NCBI GenBank assembly: GCA_035532215.1
Contig: DATKRK010000119.1
Location: 1-25,072, forward strand
DNA length: 25,072 nucleotides
DNA from: JAICIG01 sp035532215
Lineage (GTDB): Bacteria > Planctomycetota > Planctomycetia > Pirellulales > JAICIG01
Direction: 5' to 3'
Position numbers and translations under genes: made by a program
In this document: positions 1-7,108 of the stretch, in pieces
Numbering within the stretch: position 1 is the stretch's first letter
Layout: each line of letters opens with the position of its first letter
Notes under the pieces: model-generated
Databases searched by the model: none
Seen by the model: only the letters and a program-made list of their open reading frames with translations
Told to the model about the DNA's origin: nothing

Positions 1-2003
1 GGCAATTGTTGCTGGGCGCCGCTGCGGCGCTCTTGGCCGCGACACTCTATCGTCGCTTAATCAAACCGATGACGCTGCGATTCGACGATCTCGATCTGGC
101 GGCGGTGCTCGATCGGCGCTGCCGGGGGTTCGGCCAGCGGGTGGCGGCCGTGCTCGAATTGCCGCGGCTGCTGGAAGGCGACGTGCTGGCCTCGCCGAGC
201 ATGGTCCGCGCCGCGGTGCTCGAACACGCTCAGGCGCTCGATGAGACCGATCTCTCGTCCGCCTTCGATCGCCGCGGACCGCGGCGGATGGGCGCGCTGG
301 TGCTCGCGACGGCGGCCGCCGCCGCGGCGTTCGCCTACTTTGCGCCTGACGCGGCCGGCTTGTGGGGCCGCCGCTGGTTCGCCGGTTCCAACGAACGCTG
401 GCCGCAGCGCAACTATCTGGCCATCGCGGGGCTTGACGAGGGCGACGCGCTGATCGTGCCGCGAGGCGAATCGCTGTTGGTCAACCTAGACGCTCAGCCG
501 GCGTTCTCCGGCGACGCGCGGGTTTGGACGCTCGGCGGCCGCGGCGAGACGCTGCGGATCGCCACGGCGGCAAAGCCCGCCAGCGAAGTTCCGGAAAAGG
601 TCAGCATCCAGTACCGCACCGCCGGCGGTTCGTCGAAGCAAGGCAACTTCACGAACTTCGAGGGCGGCCGGTTCCGTTACGAATTGCCGCCGGTCGTCGA
701 ACCGCTGGAATTCCATGTCACCGGCGGCGACGATTGGTTCGGCCCGATCAAGGTCGAGCCGATCGACCGCCCGAAGATCGATCGGCTGTGGATCACGGCC
801 CGCCGGCCCGGCAGCCAGGAGACGGAAGCCATCGACCACGCCGGCGCCGACGCGCCGCTGCTGTTTCTGACCGATACCCAGTTAGAACTGCACTTCAGTG
901 CCACCGCCGAGTTGGCCGGCGCCGAACTTTCGAGCCAATCGGGCGAGGCGCCGAAGCTCGAACGGATCGACGACAAGCAATTCGTCGCTCGCTGGAAAAT
1001 GAAGCAAGCCCAAACGTTCGAAATCCGCCTGGTCGGCCGGCAAGCGAAACTCGAATCGAAGCCGTATTACCTTTCGATCGGCCTGTTGATCGACCGGCCG
1101 CCGCGGCTCTCGCTGCGCTCCTCGGGCGTGGGCAAACGCGTTACGCCGCAAGCGAGAATTCCGCTGCAGTTGCGTGTGCAGGACGATTTTGGCTTGGCCA
1201 ACCTGGCGCTCGAGCTGGAACAGACGGTTCCCCGCGAAGACGAGCCCGAAACCAGCATGCGGCAAATTGCGATCGAGCTGCCGCCCGCGGTCGAAAATCG
1301 CCTGCCGACCGATTTCGAAGACCAGCCGACCGTAGCTCTGGCGGAATATGCCCTGGCCTCGGGCACGCTCATCAAGCTGCGGGCCGCGGCGACCGACAAC
1401 TGCGCGCAAGGCAGTCAGCAGGGCGCTTCGCGCTGGCTCAGTTTCCAGGTCGTCACGGCCGAAGAGTTGTTCTACGAAATCCTGATGCGGCAACGGGCCG
1501 AACGGGCCAAGTTCGCCGCGGCGCTCGAAACGGCCAAGGCGCAAAGCGAGCCGCTGGCCGGTTCGCCCGCCGCCGAGCAAATCGCCGGCGTGGCCCGCAA
1601 GCATCAGCTCGTCGCCCGGCAGGCTTGGCAGGTAGCCAACCGGCTGGAAGCCACGCTCGAAGAAATGACGCTCAACGACTTAGGCGGCCAGCAAGCCCGC
1701 GAACTGCTCAAGACCAAGGTCATTGACGGCATCCGTCAATTGCACGCCGAGCCGATGGCCCGCTTGCGCACGGCGCTTGAGGCGGCTGCCGCAGAGCCAT
1801 CCGCCGAGCAAATCGTCGCCGCCCGGCAGCGGCACGAGGAAGTCGTGTCGACGATGCAGAAGATCCTCGAGCAGATGTCGCAGTGGGAAAACTTCATCGA
1901 CGTGCTGAATCAACTCAAGGAGATCGTCAAGCTGCAGAACGACGTTCTGCAATCGACCGAACAGGAGAAGAAGAAGCGCACCAGCGATTTGTTTGATGAA
2001 TAG
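1..2003 (+). CDS. DUF4175-like membrane protein, 5' end outside window
   Basis: The reading frame is open from base 3, so the gene begins before the window; the TTG at position 6 is probably not its start. About 665 residues are visible. The first 17 or so are hydrophobic and end in RRL, like the end of a membrane helix. A second hydrophobic stretch lies near residues 95-112 (ALVLATAAAAAAFAYF). The middle is beta-rich, with a DDFGLANLALELE motif resembling the DDYGL motif of planctomycete DUF4175-like proteins. The C-terminal ~170 residues are helical, charged and coiled-coil-like. Known planctomycete relatives usually sit beside MoxR ATPase, DUF58 and VWA genes, which would lie upstream and cannot be seen. 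It is probably membrane-anchored with a large periplasmic part. No enzymatic motif was recognised. The family call is by motif memory only and could be wrong. Confidence 0.6.
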   Translation, partial: QLLLGAAAALLAATLYRRLIKPMTLRFDDLDLAAVLDRRCRGFGQRVAAVLELPRLLEGDVLASPSMVRAAVLEHAQALDETDLSSAFDRRGPRRMGALVLATAAAAAAFAYFAPDAAGLWGRRWFAGSNERWPQRNYLAIAGLDEGDALIVPRGESLLVNLDAQPAFSGDARVWTLGGRGETLRIATAAKPASEVPEKVSIQYRTAGGSSKQGNFTNFEGGRFRYELPPVVEPLEFHVTGGDDWFGPIKVEPIDRPKIDRLWITARRPGSQETEAIDHAGADAPLLFLTDTQLELHFSATAELAGAELSSQSGEAPKLERIDDKQFVARWKMKQAQTFEIRLVGRQAKLESKPYYLSIGLLIDRPPRLSLRSSGVGKRVTPQARIPLQLRVQDDFGLANLALELEQTVPREDEPETSMRQIAIELPPAVENRLPTDFEDQPTVALAEYALASGTLIKLRAAATDNCAQGSQQGASRWLSFQVVTAEELFYEILMRQRAERAKFAAALETAKAQSEPLAGSPAAEQIAGVARKHQLVARQAWQVANRLEATLEEMTLNDLGGQQARELLKTKVIDGIRQLHAEPMARLRTALEAAAAEPSAEQIVAARQRHEEVVSTMQKILEQMSQWENFIDVLNQLKEIVKLQNDVLQSTEQEKKKRTSDLFDE

Positions 2004-2013
2004 CGAAAAGATC

Positions 2014-2034
2014 CCCTCTCCCTTGGGGAGAGGG
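2014..2034. repeat. GGGAGAGGG hairpin repeat, copy A
   Basis: CCCTCTCCC, a TTG loop and GGGAGAGGG form a perfect 9-bp stem 10 bases after the stop of the DUF4175-like gene. It is followed by TGAGGGCGAGGG. The same stem recurs at 5170-5190 and 24855-24875. No T-run follows, so a classical terminator is unlikely. Confidence 0.8.
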
Positions 2035-2130
2035 TGAGGGCGAGGGCGTCGAGCATCAAAACGTAGGGATGACGTTGGACTTTGCGGTACTCAGAGCGGA
2101 GAGTGAGATGCTGGCTGCATCGCGAGGAGA

Positions 2131-2408
2131 TTACGGGTTCCTCTTCTCTGTTCCGGTTCATCCGATTCCCGCGTACCGCTGCGTAAGTTTGCGAGCGCCT
2201 CGGTGGATTTTCTTAGGCATGGCTCCGATGTCCAAAGGCTCCCAGAGAAAGGTCACTCGAACCGCCTCGCTTGATTTTGCCAAAACCGGAAGAACCTCTG
2301 TTCAGGCGGCTAACTCGTCTTGCCCGTCCACGAACCCGGAACAGGCGCTGGCAACCGACGGCGTTCGAGCGAAACGAATCGACCGGGAACAGAGAAGAGG
2401 AACCCGTA
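2131..2408. repeat. Element bounded by 23-bp inverted repeats
   Basis: Positions 2132-2154 read TACGGGTTCCTCTTCTCTG followed by TTCC. Positions 2386-2408 are the exact reverse complement (GGAACAGAGAAGAGGAAC then CCGTA). The pair bounds about 277 bases with no convincing gene, in the 473-base gap between the first two genes of the cluster. The interior holds another dispersed repeat at 2202-2239. A third copy of the 24-base arm, with one mismatch, lies in coding DNA at 24712-24735. It could be a MITE-like element or two independently placed repeats. No clear target-site duplication was seen. Confidence 0.6.
2202..2239 (+). repeat. Dispersed 38-bp repeat (GGCATGGCTCCGATG family)
   Basis: This 38-base stretch matches 21237-21274 at 36 of 38 positions. 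Its last 25 bases also occur inverted at 21398-21422. The core is GGCATGGCTCCGATGTCC. It is non-coding here and sits inside the element at 2131-2408. Confidence 0.8.
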
Positions 2409-2420
2409 GTAGAACCCGCG

Positions 2421-2448
2421 CATGTAACGAACAACATGTAACGAACAA
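2421..2448 (+). repeat. Perfect 14-bp tandem duplication in leader
   Basis: CATGTAACGAACAA occurs twice back to back (2421-2434 and 2435-2448), ending 28 bases before the ATG at 2477. It may be replication slippage or a duplicated leader site of the coiled-coil gene. Confidence 0.85.
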
Positions 2449-2476
2449 ATCGTCAAATTCGTCAGGAGAACAAACC

Positions 2477-4426
2477 ATGAAACGATCGCGACTCGGCGGG
2501 TCGAACGCGGGGCGAATAAGGCGAGTGCGAGGATCGAGCCTGGTCTCGCTGTGCATCGTCATGGCGCTGGGCGTCGCGGCAAGCTGCTACGCCGAGGAAC
2601 TCGATAAAAAAGCCGACGCTTCAGCCGCAGTCGCCGATAAGGCGCCAGCCGATGGCAAAGCCGCTGAAAAGTCCAAGGCCAAAACCGACGACACGCCCGC
2701 GGCGAAGATCGGCGACAAAAAGGACGCGACGACGCCGGCCGAAGTGCTGCGCTTTCGTCAGGAAAAAATCGCCGCCGAAATGACCGAACTCGAGCAGCGG
2801 ATGTTCCGTTTGTCCGAGGCGCTCAAGGCGCTCGAGCCCGAAAACTCGTCGCGGCTGATGCTCGGCTTGAAGTTCGCCCGCGAGGAATTGATCCTGCACC
2901 AGATGAAAGAAACTCAGCAGATGCTGGGCAAGCTCGATCTCGACGAGGCCTCGGCCGAAGAGAAGCAGTTGCTCTCGAAGCTCCAGCGGCTGCACGATCT
3001 GTTGCTTTCGACCGACCTCGACTTCCAGGTGCAGTTGGAAAGACTGCGGCAGATACGCGAAATTCTCCGCCGGCTCGACAAGGCCATCGTCGAAGAGGAC
3101 CGCGAGCGAAAGCTCTCCCAGAACGCGGCCGGCGAGCAGAAGGAGCTGGAGGGACTGCGCAAGAAACGGGCCACCCTGGAAGATCTGATCAAGCGGCAAC
3201 GCGAACATCTCGAGCAGGGCGGCGAGTTGGCCAAGACGCTGGCGCTGGCCGAAGGCGAGCGAAAGTCGCTCGAACAATTGGCCAAACAGCAGGAGACCAC
3301 GCGCGTCGGCACAAAAGCCTTGGCCGCCGAAACGGCTAAAGGCCAAGCACCTTCGCCGAACCTCTCTGCCGCCGAGGCCAAGATGGGCGAGGCGGTCAAG
3401 TCGCTTGAAAAGGCCGAGCCGAAGCCCGCCGTGCCGCCGCAGCGGGAAGCGCTGGCCGCGCTGGAAAAAGAGCGCGAAGCCGCGGACGAGGCGATCAAAG
3501 ATCGCGAGGCCAAGCTGGCCGAGGCGAACTTCAACGCCATGCGCCGCGATCAATCGCAGAACCGCCAGCTCAACGAAGGCATCACCGAATTGGTCCGCAA
3601 CCTGGGCGACAGCGGCGCCGGGGCGCTCGGCGAACTATTGCGGGCCGACGGCAGCATGTCGGGCGCCGAAGGCAAGCTGGGCCAGCAGCAGGCCGAGCCG
3701 GCCAGCATGGACCAGCAAGCGGCCCTCGATTCGCTGAACTACGCCAAAGAGCAATTGGAAGAGGAGGCCGAGAAACTGCTCGAACAGCTCCGGGCCGAGG
3801 TCAAACGCCGCGTGCTCGAAGGGCTGAACGTGATGCTCGAAAAGCAGATCGCCGTGCGCGAAGCGACGGAATTGCTCGGCCCCAAGGCGGCCTCGGGTTC
3901 GCGACAGGCGCTAACTTCGATCGTCTCGCTCGGCAAGGCCGAGCAGCGGATCATCGACATCGGCAGCGAACTCTTGACGCTCGTCGAAGAAACCGAGTTC
4001 GGCATCGCGCTGCCGGCGGCGCTGCTGGTCGTGCTCGACGAAATGTCCGAAGTGCAAGAGTTGCTCGCCGCGGGCGACGGCTCGGAGCCGGTTATCAACG
4101 CCGAGCGGCAGATCGAGGCCGATCTGAAAGAGCTGTTGGAGGCGATGAAACAGATGCCTTCCAAGGGTTCCAATCAAAGGGCGCAGCGGGGCTCCCCGGA
4201 CCGCCGTCGCGAGTTGAACCGGTTGATCGCCGAATTGAAGCTGATCCGCATGCTGCAGCAGCGCACCAACCGGCAAACCAGCGACCTTGACGGCAAGCGT
4301 CCCGTCGGCTCGAAAACGTTGCCGGCCGCACTGCGGCAGAAGATCGAAACCCTGGCCGACCAGCAGGACCACGTTCGCGAGGCCGTGCAACGCCTGGCCG
4401 ACGAGCGCGGCGACGAAGTTCAGTAG
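2477..4426 (+). CDS. Exported coiled-coil protein, 649 aa
   Basis: The start is ATG 2477, with AGGAG 8 bases upstream. The same frame is open from 2069, but those upstream codons are repeat DNA. Residues 1-40 form a signal peptide: a basic n-region with RIRRVR, a hydrophobic core SLVSLCIVMALGVAASC, and a likely cut after CYA. Residues ~41-85 are a Lys/Ala/Asp-rich linker. Most of the rest is charged, heptad-like helix rich in Glu, Leu, Arg and Lys, interrupted near 400-430 by a short Gly/Ser/Met-rich stretch. No catalytic motif was seen. The protein is probably periplasmic, exported by Sec. Position and composition suggest a structural partner of the DUF4175-like membrane protein, but this is inference. 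The shape of the family is recognised in planctomycetes; the function is unknown. Confidence 0.8.
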   Translation: MKRSRLGGSNAGRIRRVRGSSLVSLCIVMALGVAASCYAEELDKKADASAAVADKAPADGKAAEKSKAKTDDTPAAKIGDKKDATTPAEVLRFRQEKIAAEMTELEQRMFRLSEALKALEPENSSRLMLGLKFAREELILHQMKETQQMLGKLDLDEASAEEKQLLSKLQRLHDLLLSTDLDFQVQLERLRQIREILRRLDKAIVEEDRERKLSQNAAGEQKELEGLRKKRATLEDLIKRQREHLEQGGELAKTLALAEGERKSLEQLAKQQETTRVGTKALAAETAKGQAPSPNLSAAEAKMGEAVKSLEKAEPKPAVPPQREALAALEKEREAADEAIKDREAKLAEANFNAMRRDQSQNRQLNEGITELVRNLGDSGAGALGELLRADGSMSGAEGKLGQQQAEPASMDQQAALDSLNYAKEQLEEEAEKLLEQLRAEVKRRVLEGLNVMLEKQIAVREATELLGPKAASGSRQALTSIVSLGKAEQRIIDIGSELLTLVEETEFGIALPAALLVVLDEMSEVQELLAAGDGSEPVINAERQIEADLKELLEAMKQMPSKGSNQRAQRGSPDRRRELNRLIAELKLIRMLQQRTNRQTSDLDGKRPVGSKTLPAALRQKIETLADQQDHVREAVQRLADERGDEVQ

Positions 4427-4448
4427 CAAACCCGAAAGGATGCCGATC

Positions 4449-5039
4449 ATGAATAAGCTTTTCTTTCTGGCGCTTCCGGCCGTACTGTGGTTCGGCGCCA
4501 ACAACGCGACAGCCCAGGAACTGGGCGACGATCCGCTCGGCGAAATCGCCGCCGACATGGATCGCGTGGTGCTCGAACTCTCGGGCGCCCACACCGGCAA
4601 GCCGACGCAAACGGCCCAGAAGAAGATCGTGGGCAAGCTGGACGTGCTGATCGCCCGGCTCGAAGAACAGGCGGCCTCGTCTCGCGGCGGCGCCAGCGGT
4701 TCGAACCCCAATCGGCCGCTGGCCGATTCGCAGATCGTCGGCGGTCCCGGCGGCATCGGCGACTTGCACGCCGCGCGCAAGAACGGCAAGCAGTGGGGCG
4801 AACTGCCGCCGCACCAGCGCGACAAGATCGTGCAGTCGCTGACCGAGGGTTTTCCGGCCCACTATCAGAAGATTCTGGAACGGTACTACAAGCGTCTGGC
4901 CGAAGAAAAGCCAGCCGTCTCGGCCGAAGAAGAGCCGGACATGAAAGAAGACGCGCCGGCGGGCAAGGAAAACGAGAAAGCGGCGAATCCCAAACAGCCG
5001 GCCGCGGCGGAAGCCGCCCCGACCGGCGGCGCCAAGTAA
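4449..5039 (+). CDS. Small exported protein of the envelope cluster, 196 aa
   Basis: The start chosen is ATG 4449, 8 bases after AAGGA; an in-frame ATG at 4440 overlaps that ribosome site and is less likely. It lies 22 bases after the preceding gene, so co-transcription is likely. Residues 1-22 (MNKLFFLALPAVLWFGANNATA) are a signal peptide with a cut after ATA. The middle has a Gly/Ser-rich low-complexity stretch. A conserved-looking helical block follows (LPPHQRDKIVQSLTEGFP, then HYQKILERYYKRLAE). The tail is Glu/Lys/Ala/Pro-rich and disordered-looking. The LPPHQRDKI..FP.HY...L..YY.RLAE block resembles a recurrent element of planctomycete proteins in this type of cluster. No function can be assigned; it is probably a periplasmic accessory protein. 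Confidence 0.75.
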   Translation: MNKLFFLALPAVLWFGANNATAQELGDDPLGEIAADMDRVVLELSGAHTGKPTQTAQKKIVGKLDVLIARLEEQAASSRGGASGSNPNRPLADSQIVGGPGGIGDLHAARKNGKQWGELPPHQRDKIVQSLTEGFPAHYQKILERYYKRLAEEKPAVSAEEEPDMKEDAPAGKENEKAANPKQPAAAEAAPTGGAK

Positions 5040-5055
5040 GCGAGGACTGTTTGCT

Positions 5056-6939
5056 ATGAATCGATTGTCTCACGCGCGATGCGCAGAGCAGGCGAGCGGG
5101 GGGCGTCAGCCCCCTGGTATCGTCGCCGCGAAGTGGCACTACGGCGCTTACGGAGCACCCTCACCCCAGCCCTCTCCCAGAGGGAGAGGGAGCAGTCTTG
5201 CGGCAGTGTTCGCTTCGTTGTCGCTGCTGGGCGTTGCGAGCGCCGCTTACGGACAAGAAAAAGTCGTCCCAGCGGCTGTTCCCGTGAAAGCGGCCCCTGC
5301 GGCTCCTGCCGCGGCGAGCACTCCCGCGACGGCGCCTGGGAACCCTGCCGCTCTGCCCGCAAAAACGGCTCCCGCGGTTCCCGCCGGGCCTGCGGTAATC
5401 ACGATCTACGACGAGCGAATCGACGCGCCGGCAACCGCCATCGAATCGGGCGAGCTGATCGTCGCCGCCAATCCGCCGCGGCGGTTGGCGATGGACGAGG
5501 TGGCGACCGTCTATCTGGGCAACGCCGCCATGCTCGCGGCCGCTTGGGTCGGCCAGGACAACCGCGACCTGGCCCAGGTCGGCGGCGCTCCGGCCAAGGC
5601 CAACGGCGTGCAGGACGTCCATGTCCGCCTGACTGGGCTGCGCGCCGGCCAGCCGATCAAGCAGATCAACCTGATTTTCCAGCATCCCAAACGCCGCGGC
5701 CTGTGGCGTCTCGACCCGTCGAAGTCGCCTGCCTGGCGGCTGGTGATCGAGCGGTCGCAGCAGGGTTCCGCCGCCGATTTGTACTTCGAACCCAACGAAT
5801 TCGACAGCTTCGAACAACGCTACGCCGTCAACATCGTTTACGGCGACGGGCAGACCGCCAAAACCGAGATCCAGGCCACGACGCACACCGATCATCAGCT
5901 AAAGCCTGGCGGCCAGGCGGCAAAGGCCGACGAGGCGCCGCCCGACTCTCCCTCGGCGATCGTCTATGGCCGCGACGGCAGCCAGTTACGCGGCGAACTG
6001 TTGAAACTCGGCGAAGAGCAACTTGCGCTGCGCACGAGCTGGATCGACAAGCTGGAGATTCCGCTGGTTTACCTGCGCGGCGTTCGCTTTCCGGCGGTCA
6101 ATGCGGCCGACGCGCAGGCGAAATTCGACGCCCGGCTCGCCGCGCCGGCGGCCGAAGACTCGGCCGTCGTGCTCGGCCGAGAGCAGGGCGCCTCGCTCAT
6201 CGCCGGCGCTGCGCGCGGCATCGCCGAAGGCAAGTTGAGCTTCGTCTACGAAGGCGCGGCGCGGTCGATTAACCAGCAGCGCCTGGCAGGGTTGATTTTT
6301 GCAGCCCAACCCAAACGCCGCGGCGAAGCCAAGCCTTACCAGGTGCTGCACCTGGTAAGCGGCGATCGAGTCGCCGGCGTCTGGTCGGCGATCGCCGAAG
6401 AGACGCTCTCCGTGCAAACTGCCTGGAGCGGACCGCTGAATCTGCCGCGCGAAAAGGTCGAAAAGGTCGAGTTTCGCAACGGCAAGGTCACGTTTCTTTC
6501 CGACCTCCAACCCGTCTCGGTGGAAGAAGTTCCCTACTTCGGCAGGGCGTTTCCTTATCGGCGCGATCAAGCGCTCGACGGCCGCCCGCTCAAGCTGAAG
6601 GGCAAGTTTTACGCCAAAGGACTGGCCGTCCACTCGCGATCCGTGCTGGTCTACGACCTCGACGGCGAATACGCCTCGTTCAAGGCGATGGTCGGCTTCG
6701 ACGAAACCGCGGCCGGCTTGGGCCGCTTGGCGGTGCGCGTGTTGGGCGACGGCCGCGAACTGCTGGCCCAGCCCGATCTGCGCAGCTCCGGCGAGCCGCT
6801 GGCCGTCGACGTGCCGCTCGCTGGCGTGAAAGAGCTGGCGTTGGTGATCGATTTCGGCGAAGACGAAGACGTCTGCGACCGCGTGATCTGGGCCGACGCC
6901 CGCGTGTTCCGGGCCGATAAGAAAGTCGCCGAAAAGTAA
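5056..6939 (+). CDS. NPCBM-domain exported protein, 627 aa
   Basis: ATG 5056 is preceded by AGGA with a 9-base gap and lies 16 bases after the previous gene. Residues 1-46 are a long, odd n-region containing PSPQPSPRGRGS, which is translated repeat DNA (5091-5115 and 5170-5190). The hydrophobic core follows at residues 47-66 (SLAAVFASLSLLGVASAAYG). An Ala/Pro-rich linker spans ~70-115. The middle holds beta-rich sequence of no recognised family. Residues ~493-620 match the NPCBM fold: YFGRAFPYRRDQALDGRPL, then GKFYAKGLAVHSRS, YASFKAMVGFDE and an acidic DFGEDEDVCDRVIWADA. NPCBM modules are thought to bind carbohydrate, so binding of a cell-surface or external glycan is plausible. No catalytic domain was seen. 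Confidence 0.85.
   Translation: MNRLSHARCAEQASGGRQPPGIVAAKWHYGAYGAPSPQPSPRGRGSSLAAVFASLSLLGVASAAYGQEKVVPAAVPVKAAPAAPAAASTPATAPGNPAALPAKTAPAVPAGPAVITIYDERIDAPATAIESGELIVAANPPRRLAMDEVATVYLGNAAMLAAAWVGQDNRDLAQVGGAPAKANGVQDVHVRLTGLRAGQPIKQINLIFQHPKRRGLWRLDPSKSPAWRLVIERSQQGSAADLYFEPNEFDSFEQRYAVNIVYGDGQTAKTEIQATTHTDHQLKPGGQAAKADEAPPDSPSAIVYGRDGSQLRGELLKLGEEQLALRTSWIDKLEIPLVYLRGVRFPAVNAADAQAKFDARLAAPAAEDSAVVLGREQGASLIAGAARGIAEGKLSFVYEGAARSINQQRLAGLIFAAQPKRRGEAKPYQVLHLVSGDRVAGVWSAIAEETLSVQTAWSGPLNLPREKVEKVEFRNGKVTFLSDLQPVSVEEVPYFGRAFPYRRDQALDGRPLKLKGKFYAKGLAVHSRSVLVYDLDGEYASFKAMVGFDETAAGLGRLAVRVLGDGRELLAQPDLRSSGEPLAVDVPLAGVKELALVIDFGEDEDVCDRVIWADARVFRADKKVAEK
5091..5115. repeat. GCGTCAGC hairpin repeat inside NPCBM leader
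   Basis: GGGGGC, GTCA and GCCCCC form a 6-bp stem at 5099-5114, preceded by GGCGAGC. The 25-base unit aligns with 21307-21331 with 4 differences. Two of these (5101 G for A, 5112 C for T) form a compensatory base pair. The repeat lies in frame in the coding sequence. Confidence 0.7.
5170..5190. repeat. GGGAGAGGG hairpin repeat, copy B, in coding DNA
   Basis: CCCTCTCCC, an AGA loop and GGGAGAGGG form the same 9-bp stem as at 2014-2034 and 24855-24875, flanked on the left by CCCTCACCCCAG. It is translated as part of PSPQPSPRGRGS just before the signal-peptide hydrophobic core of the NPCBM protein. Confidence 0.85.
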
Positions 6940-6970
6940 CGAGCGTCCCACTTCGGCGTTGGATTGCTAG

Positions 6971-7010
6971 CAAAGAGCCACAGAGGCACGGAGAACACGG
7001 AGAAGAAAAC
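6971..7010. repeat. Purine-rich octamer-periodic repeat
   Basis: In the 169-base gap before the HEAT-type gene, the stretch CCACAGAGGCACGGAGAACA then CGGAGAAG shows degenerate ~8-base units of the form CACGGAGA. It resembles the three perfect ACGCGGAG units at 16847-16870. The function is unknown; such purine-rich repeats are common in intergenic DNA of planctomycetes. Confidence 0.5.
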
Positions 7011-7108
7011 AGTATTCTTCATCCCCCAAATCTCCTCCCCATCCCCACATCCCCCTCTAAAAACTTCGCATGCACGCTGAACGCGATCACGCACTTGGGA
7101 AACGAGCT

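Noticed and set aside
524..1726. + strand open frame (400 aa) within the DUF4175-like gene
   Set aside because: It is a shifted frame of the real gene, Arg-rich and without hydrophobic segments.
2069..2476. N-terminal extension of the coiled-coil protein to 785 aa
   Set aside because: The added codons translate dispersed repeats. A strong AGGAG and a proper signal peptide mark ATG 2477 instead.
2621..3553. Minus-strand open frame (310 aa) opposite the coiled-coil gene
   Set aside because: It is Leu/Phe/Gly/Arg-rich mirror sequence of a Glu/Lys/Leu coiled coil, without start signals.
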